64,000 nucleotides of DNA from Planctomycetota bacterium (lineage in GTDB: Bacteria; Planctomycetota; Planctomycetia; Isosphaerales; Isosphaeraceae): positions 1-64,000 of the forward strand of contig JAQGHR010000149.1 of assembly GCA_028291545.1 (NCBI GenBank), in the 5' to 3' direction. Below, in pieces: positions 1 to 8,821 of this stretch. Each line of letters starts with the position of its first letter. Within the stretch, counting starts at the first letter, position 1. The translations under genes were made by a program, and so were the position numbers. Under the pieces are notes generated by a model. The model made no database searches. It saw only the letters and a program-made list of their open reading frames with translations, and had not been told where the DNA came from.

Positions 1-2342
1 TGCCGGTGTTCCAGCGCCCGGGCACCAACGCTCTGCAAATGGCCGCCGGCGTTCGCAAGACCATGGAATCCCTGAAGAAGGACTTCCCCGAGGGGTTCGA
101 GTACCACATCGTCTACGACACCACCGGCTTCGTGCACGAATCCATCGATGCGGTGGTGCATACCCTGATCGAGGCCCTGATCCTGGTGGTCCTGGTCGTC
201 GTGCTGTTCCTGCAGAACTGGCGCGCTTCGATCATCCCGCTGGTGGCGGTTCCTGTCAGCCTCGTGGGCTCCTTTGCGGTCATGCTGGCCATGGGCTTCG
301 GGCTGAACGCCCTGACGCTCTTCGGCCTGGTGCTGGCCATCGGCATCGTCGTCGACGACGCCATCGTCGTGGTCGAGAACGTGGAGCGATGGCTGGAGCA
401 AGGACTGGAACCGAGAGAGGCCGCCGGCAGGGCGATGGATGAAGTCACGGGTCCGGTGATCGCGGTGGCCCTGGTGCTGTGTGCGGTGTTTGTGCCGTGT
501 GCATTCCTCGGGGGAATCACGGGCGAGTTTTTCCGTCAGTTCGCCGTGACAATCGCCGTATCAACGGTGATCTCCGCCTTCAATTCTCTCACGCTAAGCC
601 CAGCCCTGGCGGCCATCCTGCTTCGACCGAAGGATGCTCCCCGCGACATTCTCACTCGACTCCTCGACACTCTGCTTGGCTGGTTTTTCAAGCTCTTCAA
701 CGCCGTATTTCAGGTCAGCACCGACCTGTACGTCCGCGGCGTCTCCGCACTGCTCCGAATGAGCATGGTCACGCTTTCGGTCTATTGCGGCCTGCTGTTT
801 CTCACGTACTGGGAATTCGACCGCGCTCCCACGGGATTCATCCCACAGCAGGACAAGGGATATTTACTACTCAACGTCCAACTGCCCGATTCCGCCTCGG
901 TCGAGCGCACCAGGAGCATGATGGCACGGGTTGAAGCCGTGGCGATGCAGACACCAGGGGTCGCTCACACGGTCGGAATTTCCGGCCTGTCGTTGGTCCT
1001 GGCCGCAGATGCGCCCAATCTCGGTTCCATGTATGTCCTGCTCGCAGACTTTGCCCATCGAAACGGCCGGGGGTTAACCGCCGACGCGATTGCCAGCACA
1101 CTGACCGAGCGATGTCGGCAAGAGGTGCGAGGGGCCAACGTTTCGGCGTTCAGCGCCCCCGCGATTGAGGGGCTGGGAACGACCGGCGGCTTCACGTTCT
1201 ACGTGGAGGATCGCGGCAATCTCGGGTCGGGCGAGCTTCAGAATGTCAGCGATCGGATCGTCGAGAGAGCCAACCGGACGGCGGGCTTGCAGGGTCTATT
1301 CAATACAGCACGCGTCAGCACCCCCTGGCTTTACCTGGATATCGACCGGACCAAGTGCATGGTGCTGGGCGTGCCGGTGAGCGAAGTCTTCAACACGCTT
1401 CAAGTTTTCCTTGGATCCTATTATGTCAACAATTTCAATGAATTCGGGCGCACCTGGCAAGTGAACGTACAGGCGGACCCTCGCTTCCGCGGTCGGGTCG
1501 ATAATATCAGGCAGCTCCAGGTCCGGAACCAACAGGGGCAGATGATCCGGCTGGGCACGGTCATGGATGTGCGCGATACGACCGGCCCGGTCAGTATCAT
1601 CCGATATAACATGTACTCCGCCGCCGCCCTGATCGGTAACACCGCGCCGGGGACCAGCTCCGGGCAGGCGATCGGTCTCATTCAAGAGATTGCCGACAGC
1701 GAGCTGCCACGGTCGATGGCGTCGGAATGGAGCGGGTTGACCTTCCTACAGCTTCAGGCCGGCAACACGGCCATGTCCGTCTTCGCGCTGGCGGTCGTGT
1801 TCGTATTCTTGGTGCTCGCCGCGCAGTATGAGAGCTGGACCTTGCCCCTGGCCGTAATTTTCGTGGTGCCGATGTGCCTGCTCTGCTCGATTATTGGCGT
1901 GAGGATGGCTGGGCTGGAAGTGAACGTCTTCACGCAAATCGGCTTCGTCGTCCTGGTTGGACTCTCCAGCAAGAACGCCATCCTGATTGTCGAGTTCGCA
2001 AAGCAACGGAAGGAGGCGGGCGTTGGAACGCGCGAGGCGGCGCTGGAGGCCTCCCGTCTGCGATTGCGACCGATCTTGATGACCTCCTTCGCATTCATCC
2101 TGGGGGTCGTTCCTCTGGTCATCGCGAAGGGTGCCGGCGCGGAGATGCGGCGTGCACTTGGGCTGGCCGTTTTCAGCGGGATGGTGGGAGTTACCTTCTT
2201 CGGCATCTTCTTGACCCCGGTGTTTTTCTACATTCTTGAGTGGCTGAGCGCGCTACGCGAGCCCGCTGCTGCACCAACGACCGCTCCACCGGATAGACAC
2301 GACCTCAAGGGCCACAGCGATGGCCTTCGGGCCGAGGGGTAG
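1..2342 (+). CDS. RND (AcrB/HAE1-type) efflux transporter permease, 5'-truncated by window edge
   Basis: Open frame runs off the left edge; RND-typical motifs (LVVLVVVLFLQNWRASIIPLVAVPVSLVGSF, GIVVDDAIVVVENVER, GLSSKNAILIVEFAKQ). Confidence 0.95.
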   Translation, partial: PVFQRPGTNALQMAAGVRKTMESLKKDFPEGFEYHIVYDTTGFVHESIDAVVHTLIEALILVVLVVVLFLQNWRASIIPLVAVPVSLVGSFAVMLAMGFGLNALTLFGLVLAIGIVVDDAIVVVENVERWLEQGLEPREAAGRAMDEVTGPVIAVALVLCAVFVPCAFLGGITGEFFRQFAVTIAVSTVISAFNSLTLSPALAAILLRPKDAPRDILTRLLDTLLGWFFKLFNAVFQVSTDLYVRGVSALLRMSMVTLSVYCGLLFLTYWEFDRAPTGFIPQQDKGYLLLNVQLPDSASVERTRSMMARVEAVAMQTPGVAHTVGISGLSLVLAADAPNLGSMYVLLADFAHRNGRGLTADAIASTLTERCRQEVRGANVSAFSAPAIEGLGTTGGFTFYVEDRGNLGSGELQNVSDRIVERANRTAGLQGLFNTARVSTPWLYLDIDRTKCMVLGVPVSEVFNTLQVFLGSYYVNNFNEFGRTWQVNVQADPRFRGRVDNIRQLQVRNQQGQMIRLGTVMDVRDTTGPVSIIRYNMYSAAALIGNTAPGTSSGQAIGLIQEIADSELPRSMASEWSGLTFLQLQAGNTAMSVFALAVVFVFLVLAAQYESWTLPLAVIFVVPMCLLCSIIGVRMAGLEVNVFTQIGFVVLVGLSSKNAILIVEFAKQRKEAGVGTREAALEASRLRLRPILMTSFAFILGVVPLVIAKGAGAEMRRALGLAVFSGMVGVTFFGIFLTPVFFYILEWLSALREPAAAPTTAPPDRHDLKGHSDGLRAEG

Positions 2343-2617
2343 CAGCTCGACGGGCCGGTCGGCCTTCGAGATTTCCCGTCTCTCCTGGTCGGGCTGCCAC
2401 CTGCGTCCGGCCGCCGCTTCGAGTCGCTCGGCGGTGGCCAGGTCAGGCTCCGGGCCAGGCGACCGCATCCCGAGCCAGGCGAGAACGGCGAGCGACACCG
2501 GGACGAGCAACCAGACGGACCGGCGTAGGCGTCTTGATACGATGGCCGAATCGTCGCGTCACCCGTCCGCCAAAGCAATCGCGAAGGCCTGCTTGCGGTC
2601 ACCCCGGAAGGCCCCCG

Positions 2618-3263
2618 ATGCCGTCGTTGCCCATCGCCGCCGTCTTCGACGGCCTGCCCGCCCCACGTGGCCAGACCAAGAACCAGCTCCATCGCCTTGC
2701 CGACATCCTCGTGATCGCTACCTGTGCGGTCATCGGCGGGGTCGAGTCGTGGGAGGCGACCGCCGAGTGCGGGCGGACCAGGGCCGAGTTCTTCCGCCGG
2801 TTCCTCCCGCTCGACGGCATCCTCAGGCCGGACACGTTCGAGCGGATGTTCGCCAGGCTCGACCGCGGAGCCTCGCCCAGGCGTTCGGTCGGTGGATAGC
2901 GGCCGCGTGCGAGGCGACCGGGCTAATGCCGATCGCCATTGACGGGAAGTCGGCTCGGCGGGCCAATACGACCTGACGGGCTATGCCGGGACGGCGGCGG
3001 AGATCGCGGGCTTCGTCCGGGGGTACTGGTGCATCGAGGACGGACTCCATCGGATTCTCGTCGTGGTCTTCCATGAGGACGCCAGCCGCGTCCATGCCGG
3101 TCATGCGGGTGAGAACCTCGCGCTGATCCGGCGGGCGGCCGTCGCCTTGCTCAAACAGGCGCCCGGGAAGGGAACGACCCCGACGAAGCGATTGAAGGCC
3201 TGTTGGGACGACGACTATCTACTTCAAGTATTGCAAGGGAGACCAGCAGATATAGTGCGGTAA
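2618..3263 (+). pseudogene. Decayed ISAs1-family transposase (frameshifted, internally deleted)
   Basis: N-terminal part HRLADILVIATCAVIGGVESWEATAECGRTRAEFFRRFLPLDGILRPDTFERMFARLD in one frame; SLAQAFGRWIAAACEATGLMPIAIDGKSARRA in another; C-terminal part VVFHEDASRVHAGHAGENLALIRRAAVALLKQAPGKGTTPTKRLKACWDDDYLLQVLQG in a third; central catalytic region missing. Confidence 0.85.
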
Positions 3264-3393
3264 CGCTGCGGCCAAGGGTTGATGGTCAGGCAGCCGGTGC
3301 CTGTCTGCCGGCCTCAAGAGCGGAAGGACGGGTCGTCGCCGATCCGACCCGTCGATAATCGTGTTCGCACGCGTCGGAGCAAGATCGACGGTG

Positions 3394-4647
3394 CTACTTG
3401 AGAACCTGGACCGGGTCCATGGCATCGACTTGCCGGCCCTGGGGGTCGACGATCATGACGTGGGCGTGGAATGACCCGGGGGCGCTGTAGACGTGGGAGC
3501 CCGTGACACTGTACCGGCCGTTGCCCGTGCGGCGGATCCGGCCGTCGGTCATGGTCGAACCGTCGCCCCAGTCGATCATGGCGTGGAACTCGGCGGCCGT
3601 GGTGTGCGGGTCCCTGAAGTTGGCGACCGCCTTGTTGAGGTTCCGGTGCGCCTTGACCTTGAGCTTCACCCCGGTCGCGACGAAGAGCGGATTGGGGGGA
3701 ATAGTGACGGGCGCGGTCACGGTCAGGGCCGTTGAGGCGGAAAGGCCGGAGAGAGTGGCCGTGATTGTCGCGCTGCCGACTCCCGCGGCGCTGGCCACAC
3801 CGGACGGCGAGATGGCGGCGACGGAGGGGGCGGACGAGGTCCACGTAACCTGGCTGCTCAAGTCCTGGGTCGAGTTGTCGGAGAAGGTCCCGATCGCGGT
3901 GAACTTCTCGGTCTGGCCCTGGACGACGCCGGGATTCGCGGGCGTGATGGCGATCGATTGGAGCGTCGTGGCCTTCACCGTCACCGACGTGGACCCCGTG
4001 ATGCCGTTCAGGCTCGCGCTGATCGAGGATGTACCCACCGCCACGCCGGTAGCCGCGCCGGTCTTGGATATGGTGGCCACGGCGGGCGTCGCCGATGCCC
4101 AGGTGACCTGGTTCGTGAGATCCTGGGTCGAGTTGTCCGCCAGCGTACCGGTGGCGATGAACTGCTGGGTGGTCCCGATCGAGAGGCTCGGATTTGCCGG
4201 CGTGACGGCGATCGACTGGAGCGCCGGGGCGGCCGTCACGGCGACCGACCCGGACATGCCCCCGGCGGTTCCGTTGCCATTGTCAAAGCCGTGAATCGAG
4301 CAGTAGTACGGGAACGTGCCGATGTTCGTGAAGGTATGATCGAAGGTGAATCCCGGCGTGTGGACGCCGGAATCCCAGGTTTCGGCGATCCCCCCGACGG
4401 CCGTGGTGCTGTGCGTGCCCCCGTCGAAGACCCAGTGGACCGTGTCGCCGGTGTGGATCGACACGGCGTTCGGATTGAAGGCGATATCCAGGACGTGGAC
4501 GGTCACGGTCGTCAGGAGCGAGCGCCCCTCCAGGGGCTCCACGCCGGCGCGAAGGCGTGTCGCGGCCCGGCGCCTGGTGCGGGCGGCCTCGCGCGACGAG
4601 GTCGGTGCCGCCTGACTGGCTCGCTTCATGGAGAACAATTTCCACAT
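3394..4647 (-). CDS. Secreted cupredoxin-like / bacterial Ig-like (Big_2) / PKD-like multidomain protein
   Basis: N-terminal VEPLEGRSLLT (LEPR-XLL-like); cupredoxin-like segment with GGTHST and YYCSIHG; two Big_2-like repeats (LQSIAVTPANPSLSIGTTQQFIATGTLADNSTQDLT...); PKD-like IDWGDGS...GSHVY. Confidence 0.8.
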   Translation of the reverse strand: MWKLFSMKRASQAAPTSSREAARTRRRAATRLRAGVEPLEGRSLLTTVTVHVLDIAFNPNAVSIHTGDTVHWVFDGGTHSTTAVGGIAETWDSGVHTPGFTFDHTFTNIGTFPYYCSIHGFDNGNGTAGGMSGSVAVTAAPALQSIAVTPANPSLSIGTTQQFIATGTLADNSTQDLTNQVTWASATPAVATISKTGAATGVAVGTSSISASLNGITGSTSVTVKATTLQSIAITPANPGVVQGQTEKFTAIGTFSDNSTQDLSSQVTWTSSAPSVAAISPSGVASAAGVGSATITATLSGLSASTALTVTAPVTIPPNPLFVATGVKLKVKAHRNLNKAVANFRDPHTTAAEFHAMIDWGDGSTMTDGRIRRTGNGRYSVTGSHVYSAPGSFHAHVMIVDPQGRQVDAMDPVQVLK

Positions 4648-4732
4648 CGGCCTATCCTCAGCAATGATAAGTGTCTAGAAGCAAACGTACTCGACGCATC
4701 GACTGGAGAGTGTCTGGAAAGGTGGCTCATTT

Positions 4733-7700
4733 TCAGTGTCGGTGCCTGCCGGAAGCCGCCACCGACTTCAGCGCGATGTCGTGGACGGCGTGCTTCGACG
4801 AGACCGCTGTGAAGGTCGTCCCCTGGTTCACGCGTGTGCGATGACGGCTTCCGGACCCTCGAAGGGCGTGCGTTGTCTCGTGGGGAACGAAGCCCGTGAT
4901 CTCGACGTGGGAAAGCGAGGCGGCGAGCGCCTGTCGGGCGTGGAGGCCCTTCCTCTTGATCGTGGCCGTGCCGGCGCCCACCCCGCTCTCACCCTGGGCG
5001 TCGGAGACGGCGACCACCACGTGATAAGTCCCCCGCCTCCGATACCGGTGGCTGCCCGAAACGACGAACGAGCCGTCGCTGGCGGCGCTGACGGTCCCGG
5101 CCGTCGCGGTCCCGTCTCCCCAGGAGATCGCCACGGAGAAATCTTTCGCGGTCCGCCCCGGAACGGGGTCGACGAACGTGGCGACAGTTCCCCTGAAGTT
5201 ACGGCCGGGGGCCTGGCTGATCGAGGTCGCGGAGACCACCGACTGGGGGGCGGGCGTAGGTGTAGGCGTGGGCGTGGGGATCGGCGTCTGGGCCGTGCTC
5301 TTGATCATGTAGATCGCGCCGTTGGAGAGCGACACGACGTACAGGTTGCCGTCCGGGCCGGTCTCGATGTCCGTCGCGATGCCGAAGTTCTTGCCGATCA
5401 CGAGGCTGTCGCTCTCGCCGGAGCCGAACTTGTAGTTGTTGTTGTCGACCTTGTCGGCCAGCTTCGGGTCGCTGAAGGCGAACTGGTCGCGAGACGCGTT
5501 GAATTTGAAGTCGAACAGGTAGCCGTTATCGAGGAACGTGCGTGATTCGCCGACGAACATGTCGCCCGCGTACTGCGCCCCCAGGCCCTTGCCGACGAAC
5601 CCAATGCCGGCCGGTGCCACGGCCCAGACCCAGCTGAATTGGGGATCTTCGTAATGGGACCCGGGGATCGTGAACAGGCGGGCGAGGGCCTCTTGCGGTG
5701 TGTCGGCCGAGTTCGCCGGGTTCCAGCGCACCTGCTGGGTCGCAGGGATGAACGAGGCGGGATCGGTCCCGCTGAACCCGAGGTTGCCCTGCACGGGGGT
5801 GAACGTGCTCTCGATCGCCTTGAACAATTCGAGCTCGGCGAGCGGCCCCATGAACTGAGTCCAGCCGCCGTTGGAGCCGGCCGTGACGCGGTTCAGCTCG
5901 TCGAAGGTGTCGTCGCCGTTCTCCGACTCCCAGAGGGAGCCCGTGATCGGGTCGAAGGCGAGGCCGAAGCCGTTGCGGCGGCCGTAGGAAAAGATCTTGT
6001 GAATGTTCGCCGTGACCTCGGCGAGCTGCGCATCCGTGAGGGTGACGCCGAACGCCTGTTCGAGGGCCGCAACCTGCGCCACGGTCACGCTGGCGAACGG
6101 GTTGTCGGTCGGCGTTGTGCCGTCGGGGTTGAGCCGAAGGATGACCCCGGTGAGGTGATTGTTGTCGGGCGCGGGTCCTCCGAACTGGTCGTCGGACTGG
6201 CCGTTCCCCTTCCACCCGGCGGGCAGGTTTTGCAACTGGCCCCGGCGACCGTTGTCGCCGATCATGATGTAGAGCTTGCCGTCGGGTCCGAACCGGATCT
6301 CGCCCGAATTGTGGTTGCCGCGTAGGGGTTCGGTCGCGTCCACGGGGTCGATGTTGTCTTGCTGAAAGGCGTGCAACTCGATCAGGTTCTTGTCGAACGT
6401 CAGCGTGTTCGCCTGCTCGTTCAGGATGAAGCGATCGACGCGGTTGCCGAGCGGCTTGACGGTCCCCGGCGGGAACGCCGAGTTGGCGTTCCCGACCTCG
6501 GAGAGCACGCCGGAGACCGCGCCGGTGCTACTCTCGGTCCAGTAGAGGTAGACGGCGTGGTTCGTCGCGAAGTTGGGGTCCAGGGCGACGCCGAGCAGGC
6601 CCCGCTCGGAGGCGTTGTTGACCGGCAGGTTGGGGAGTGTCGCCCCGGCCGGCGTGACGAACTGAATAGGGGTCGCGAGAGTCCCGTTCACGACGTGCTG
6701 GATCTTCCCGGAGGCCTTCTCCAGCACGATGAGGTCGCCCGCGCCCAGGAACGTCAAGTTGGTCGGCTGGTCGAGGCCGGTGACGACCGTGGTGACCGAG
6801 AGGTTCGGGTCGGTCATCACGGGTTGGGGCAACGGGGTCGTCGTCGGATTGAGGTTCAGGCTACCGAAGAGGCCGTCGTGCTCGTCGTTGGGTCCGGAGG
6901 TGAAGTAAAGCGTGTTGGGCGACGTGGATTGCACGCCGTCTCCGAACGAGAGCGCCCAGAGCCCGTCGTTCGTGATGGCCTTGCCGGTCGAGTCGCTGAG
7001 CTTGCCGAGGAAGGCGCCGCTGTCGAAATCAAAGGCGTTGATCGTGCCGTCACCGAAGTTGCCGACGAGCAGGGCGTTGTTGAAGTCGCCGTAACCCTGG
7101 ATGGGCGCCCAGGCCATTCCCCAGGGCGAGTTGAGCTGGCCCTGACTCGTGAATCGCTTGAGCAGGTGACCCTCGGTATCGAACACATCGATGAAGCCGT
7201 GCCCCGCGCCGCGAATGTCATCGTGCTTGGCCGCGTCCTGCTGGGCATAGGTGACGTAGAGGTCGCCGTTGATCGCCTGGATGCCGAACGGGGCATAGCC
7301 GGCCGGGATGCCCGTGTCGGTGAACGCGCCGGGGATCTTCACCGGGGCGAAGTTCCGGTCGAAGACGTCAACCGTGCCGGCATGGAAGTTCGTGGCGTAG
7401 AGATACGCGCCCGTGGGGTTGAACCCCTGCGCCAGGCCCTTATAGACGGCGCCCGACGCGGAATTGTCGGCGGCGATGAACGCATGGGTCAGGTCGACCG
7501 CGGCGCTCCAGCCGGCGATCGTGCCGTCCTCGGTCGCGAACAGGAAGTTGCTCGCCCCGGTCTTGCCGTTGGACGAGACGGTGAAGCCCTGCGTCGCGTT
7601 GGATACCTCTCCGGTCGGGGCCGACGTGCCCGTCCCGCTCGGCGTCGGGATGGAGACGATCAGAGGCGTCGCGGCCGGGAGCGGCTTCCCGTTGCCGTCG

Positions 7701-7960
7701 TAGACGGTCGCGGTCCCACTCCTATTGTTCGCGACCCAGAAGCCGCTGCCCAGGCCCAGCGCGAGGCCCCAGGGATTGACCAGGTTCGGGTCGGTCGTCT
7801 TGGCCATCCCGGCGATGTCGGACACGAGGTTCGTCTGCGTGAAGCCGGTGGCGAGCAGGAGCCGCACTTCCAGGGTCTCGACGCACGGCCGGTTCCGGCA
7901 CGGTCGTCGAGCAGGGGCGTGGAGGGGCTGCTGCCGAGATAGGCGATCGAAGCGTTTCAT
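4733..7960 (-). CDS. TIGR03118-like domain plus PQQ-dependent sugar (glucose/sorbosone) dehydrogenase-like domain plus PKD-like C-terminus
   Basis: N-terminal VETLEVRLLLA; NLVNPWGLALG...; VVTGLDQPTNLTFLGAGDLIVLEK...ERGLLGVALDPNF...; PTPTPTPTPAP linker; ISWGDGTATAGTV. Confidence 0.8.
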   Translation of the reverse strand: MKRFDRLSRQQPLHAPARRPCRNRPCVETLEVRLLLATGFTQTNLVSDIAGMAKTTDPNLVNPWGLALGLGSGFWVANNRSGTATVYDGNGKPLPAATPLIVSIPTPSGTGTSAPTGEVSNATQGFTVSSNGKTGASNFLFATEDGTIAGWSAAVDLTHAFIAADNSASGAVYKGLAQGFNPTGAYLYATNFHAGTVDVFDRNFAPVKIPGAFTDTGIPAGYAPFGIQAINGDLYVTYAQQDAAKHDDIRGAGHGFIDVFDTEGHLLKRFTSQGQLNSPWGMAWAPIQGYGDFNNALLVGNFGDGTINAFDFDSGAFLGKLSDSTGKAITNDGLWALSFGDGVQSTSPNTLYFTSGPNDEHDGLFGSLNLNPTTTPLPQPVMTDPNLSVTTVVTGLDQPTNLTFLGAGDLIVLEKASGKIQHVVNGTLATPIQFVTPAGATLPNLPVNNASERGLLGVALDPNFATNHAVYLYWTESSTGAVSGVLSEVGNANSAFPPGTVKPLGNRVDRFILNEQANTLTFDKNLIELHAFQQDNIDPVDATEPLRGNHNSGEIRFGPDGKLYIMIGDNGRRGQLQNLPAGWKGNGQSDDQFGGPAPDNNHLTGVILRLNPDGTTPTDNPFASVTVAQVAALEQAFGVTLTDAQLAEVTANIHKIFSYGRRNGFGLAFDPITGSLWESENGDDTFDELNRVTAGSNGGWTQFMGPLAELELFKAIESTFTPVQGNLGFSGTDPASFIPATQQVRWNPANSADTPQEALARLFTIPGSHYEDPQFSWVWAVAPAGIGFVGKGLGAQYAGDMFVGESRTFLDNGYLFDFKFNASRDQFAFSDPKLADKVDNNNYKFGSGESDSLVIGKNFGIATDIETGPDGNLYVVSLSNGAIYMIKSTAQTPIPTPTPTPTPAPQSVVSATSISQAPGRNFRGTVATFVDPVPGRTAKDFSVAISWGDGTATAGTVSAASDGSFVVSGSHRYRRRGTYHVVVAVSDAQGESGVGAGTATIKRKGLHARQALAASLSHVEITGFVPHETTHALRGSGSRHRTRVNQGTTFTAVSSKHAVHDIALKSVAASGRHRH

Positions 7961-8036
7961 GTTGAGTCCCCGTATCGTGGGATATTCTTTTCCGTGAACG
8001 GCAAACGACAGCTTTCAAGAGGCCGATGGCTCCGGC

Positions 8037-8519
8037 CTACTTGCCAACTTGCACCTGATCCTGGCCGGCGATCGCCCAGCCCTGAGCGTCGCGGACTGTG
8101 ATGACCGCGCGGAACCAACCGGCGGCACCGTACGCATGGCTCCCGGAAACCGTATAGCGGCCGTTGCCGGTGCGGCGGTCGTGGCCGTCGGTCGAAGTGG
8201 TTCCATCGCCCCAAACGATCGTGGCAACGGTGATCGTCCCGGACGTCCCGCCCGCCATCCCGTTGGCGCTGCCCTTCCCATGAAACGAGCAGAAATAGGA
8301 GAATACTCCTGGCTTGATGAACCTGTGATCAAACGCGCAATTGGAGGTGAGTACGCCCGAATTCCGGGGTTCCATGCTGCCGCATTGCCAGGATCTCACA
8401 TTCCGATTCATTCCCGACGGTTCCATCGTGAACCAGCTTCCGGACAACAGCATTCCGGAAGGCACCGCCGCGATACCGCCCGGAGAGATCCATGGGGAGG
8501 CGGGATCCCGAGGCGACAA
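8037..8519 (-). pseudogene. Probable degraded cupredoxin/PKD-like paralogue of the 3394..4647 protein
   Basis: NSGVLTSNCAFDHRFIKPGVFSYFCSFHG aligns with DSGVHTPGFTFDHTFTNIGTFPYYCSIHG; PKD-like tail VWGDGTTSTDGHDRRTGNGRYTVSGSHAYG; no recognisable N-terminal secretion region in frame. Confidence 0.45.
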
Positions 8520-8821
8520 AGTATCGAGGGGTCAGCAGCACAGAGCCGACACGCCGGGAGGCCGGTTTTCGCATGCACGCGGAGGAGCAAAGGGAGTCTC
8601 GGTCAAGTACAAGCTGCATGCAGAGGCCCGGTCGGTTGGAGAATTCCCCGGAATGGGGGTTTATTTCTCCAACCGTGAGACCGTCCCCGTCCCCGAGGTC
8701 ATCCCGCCAAGAACGCAATCACGCCGTCACGGGATGGAGCTCAGGGTGGTGTCGATCAGGAGCCGATCAGTGCGCCGGACGACCGCCCGGCCCGGGCCGG
8801 ACGGTCTGACCGGACTCAGCT

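Noticed and set aside
5244-5285. PTPTPTPTPAP tandem codon repeat
   Set aside because: A common interdomain linker in secreted proteins; not unusual alone.
6359-7942. 527-aa plus-strand ORF
   Set aside because: Antisense to the well-supported 1075-aa protein; no recognisable domain and biased composition.
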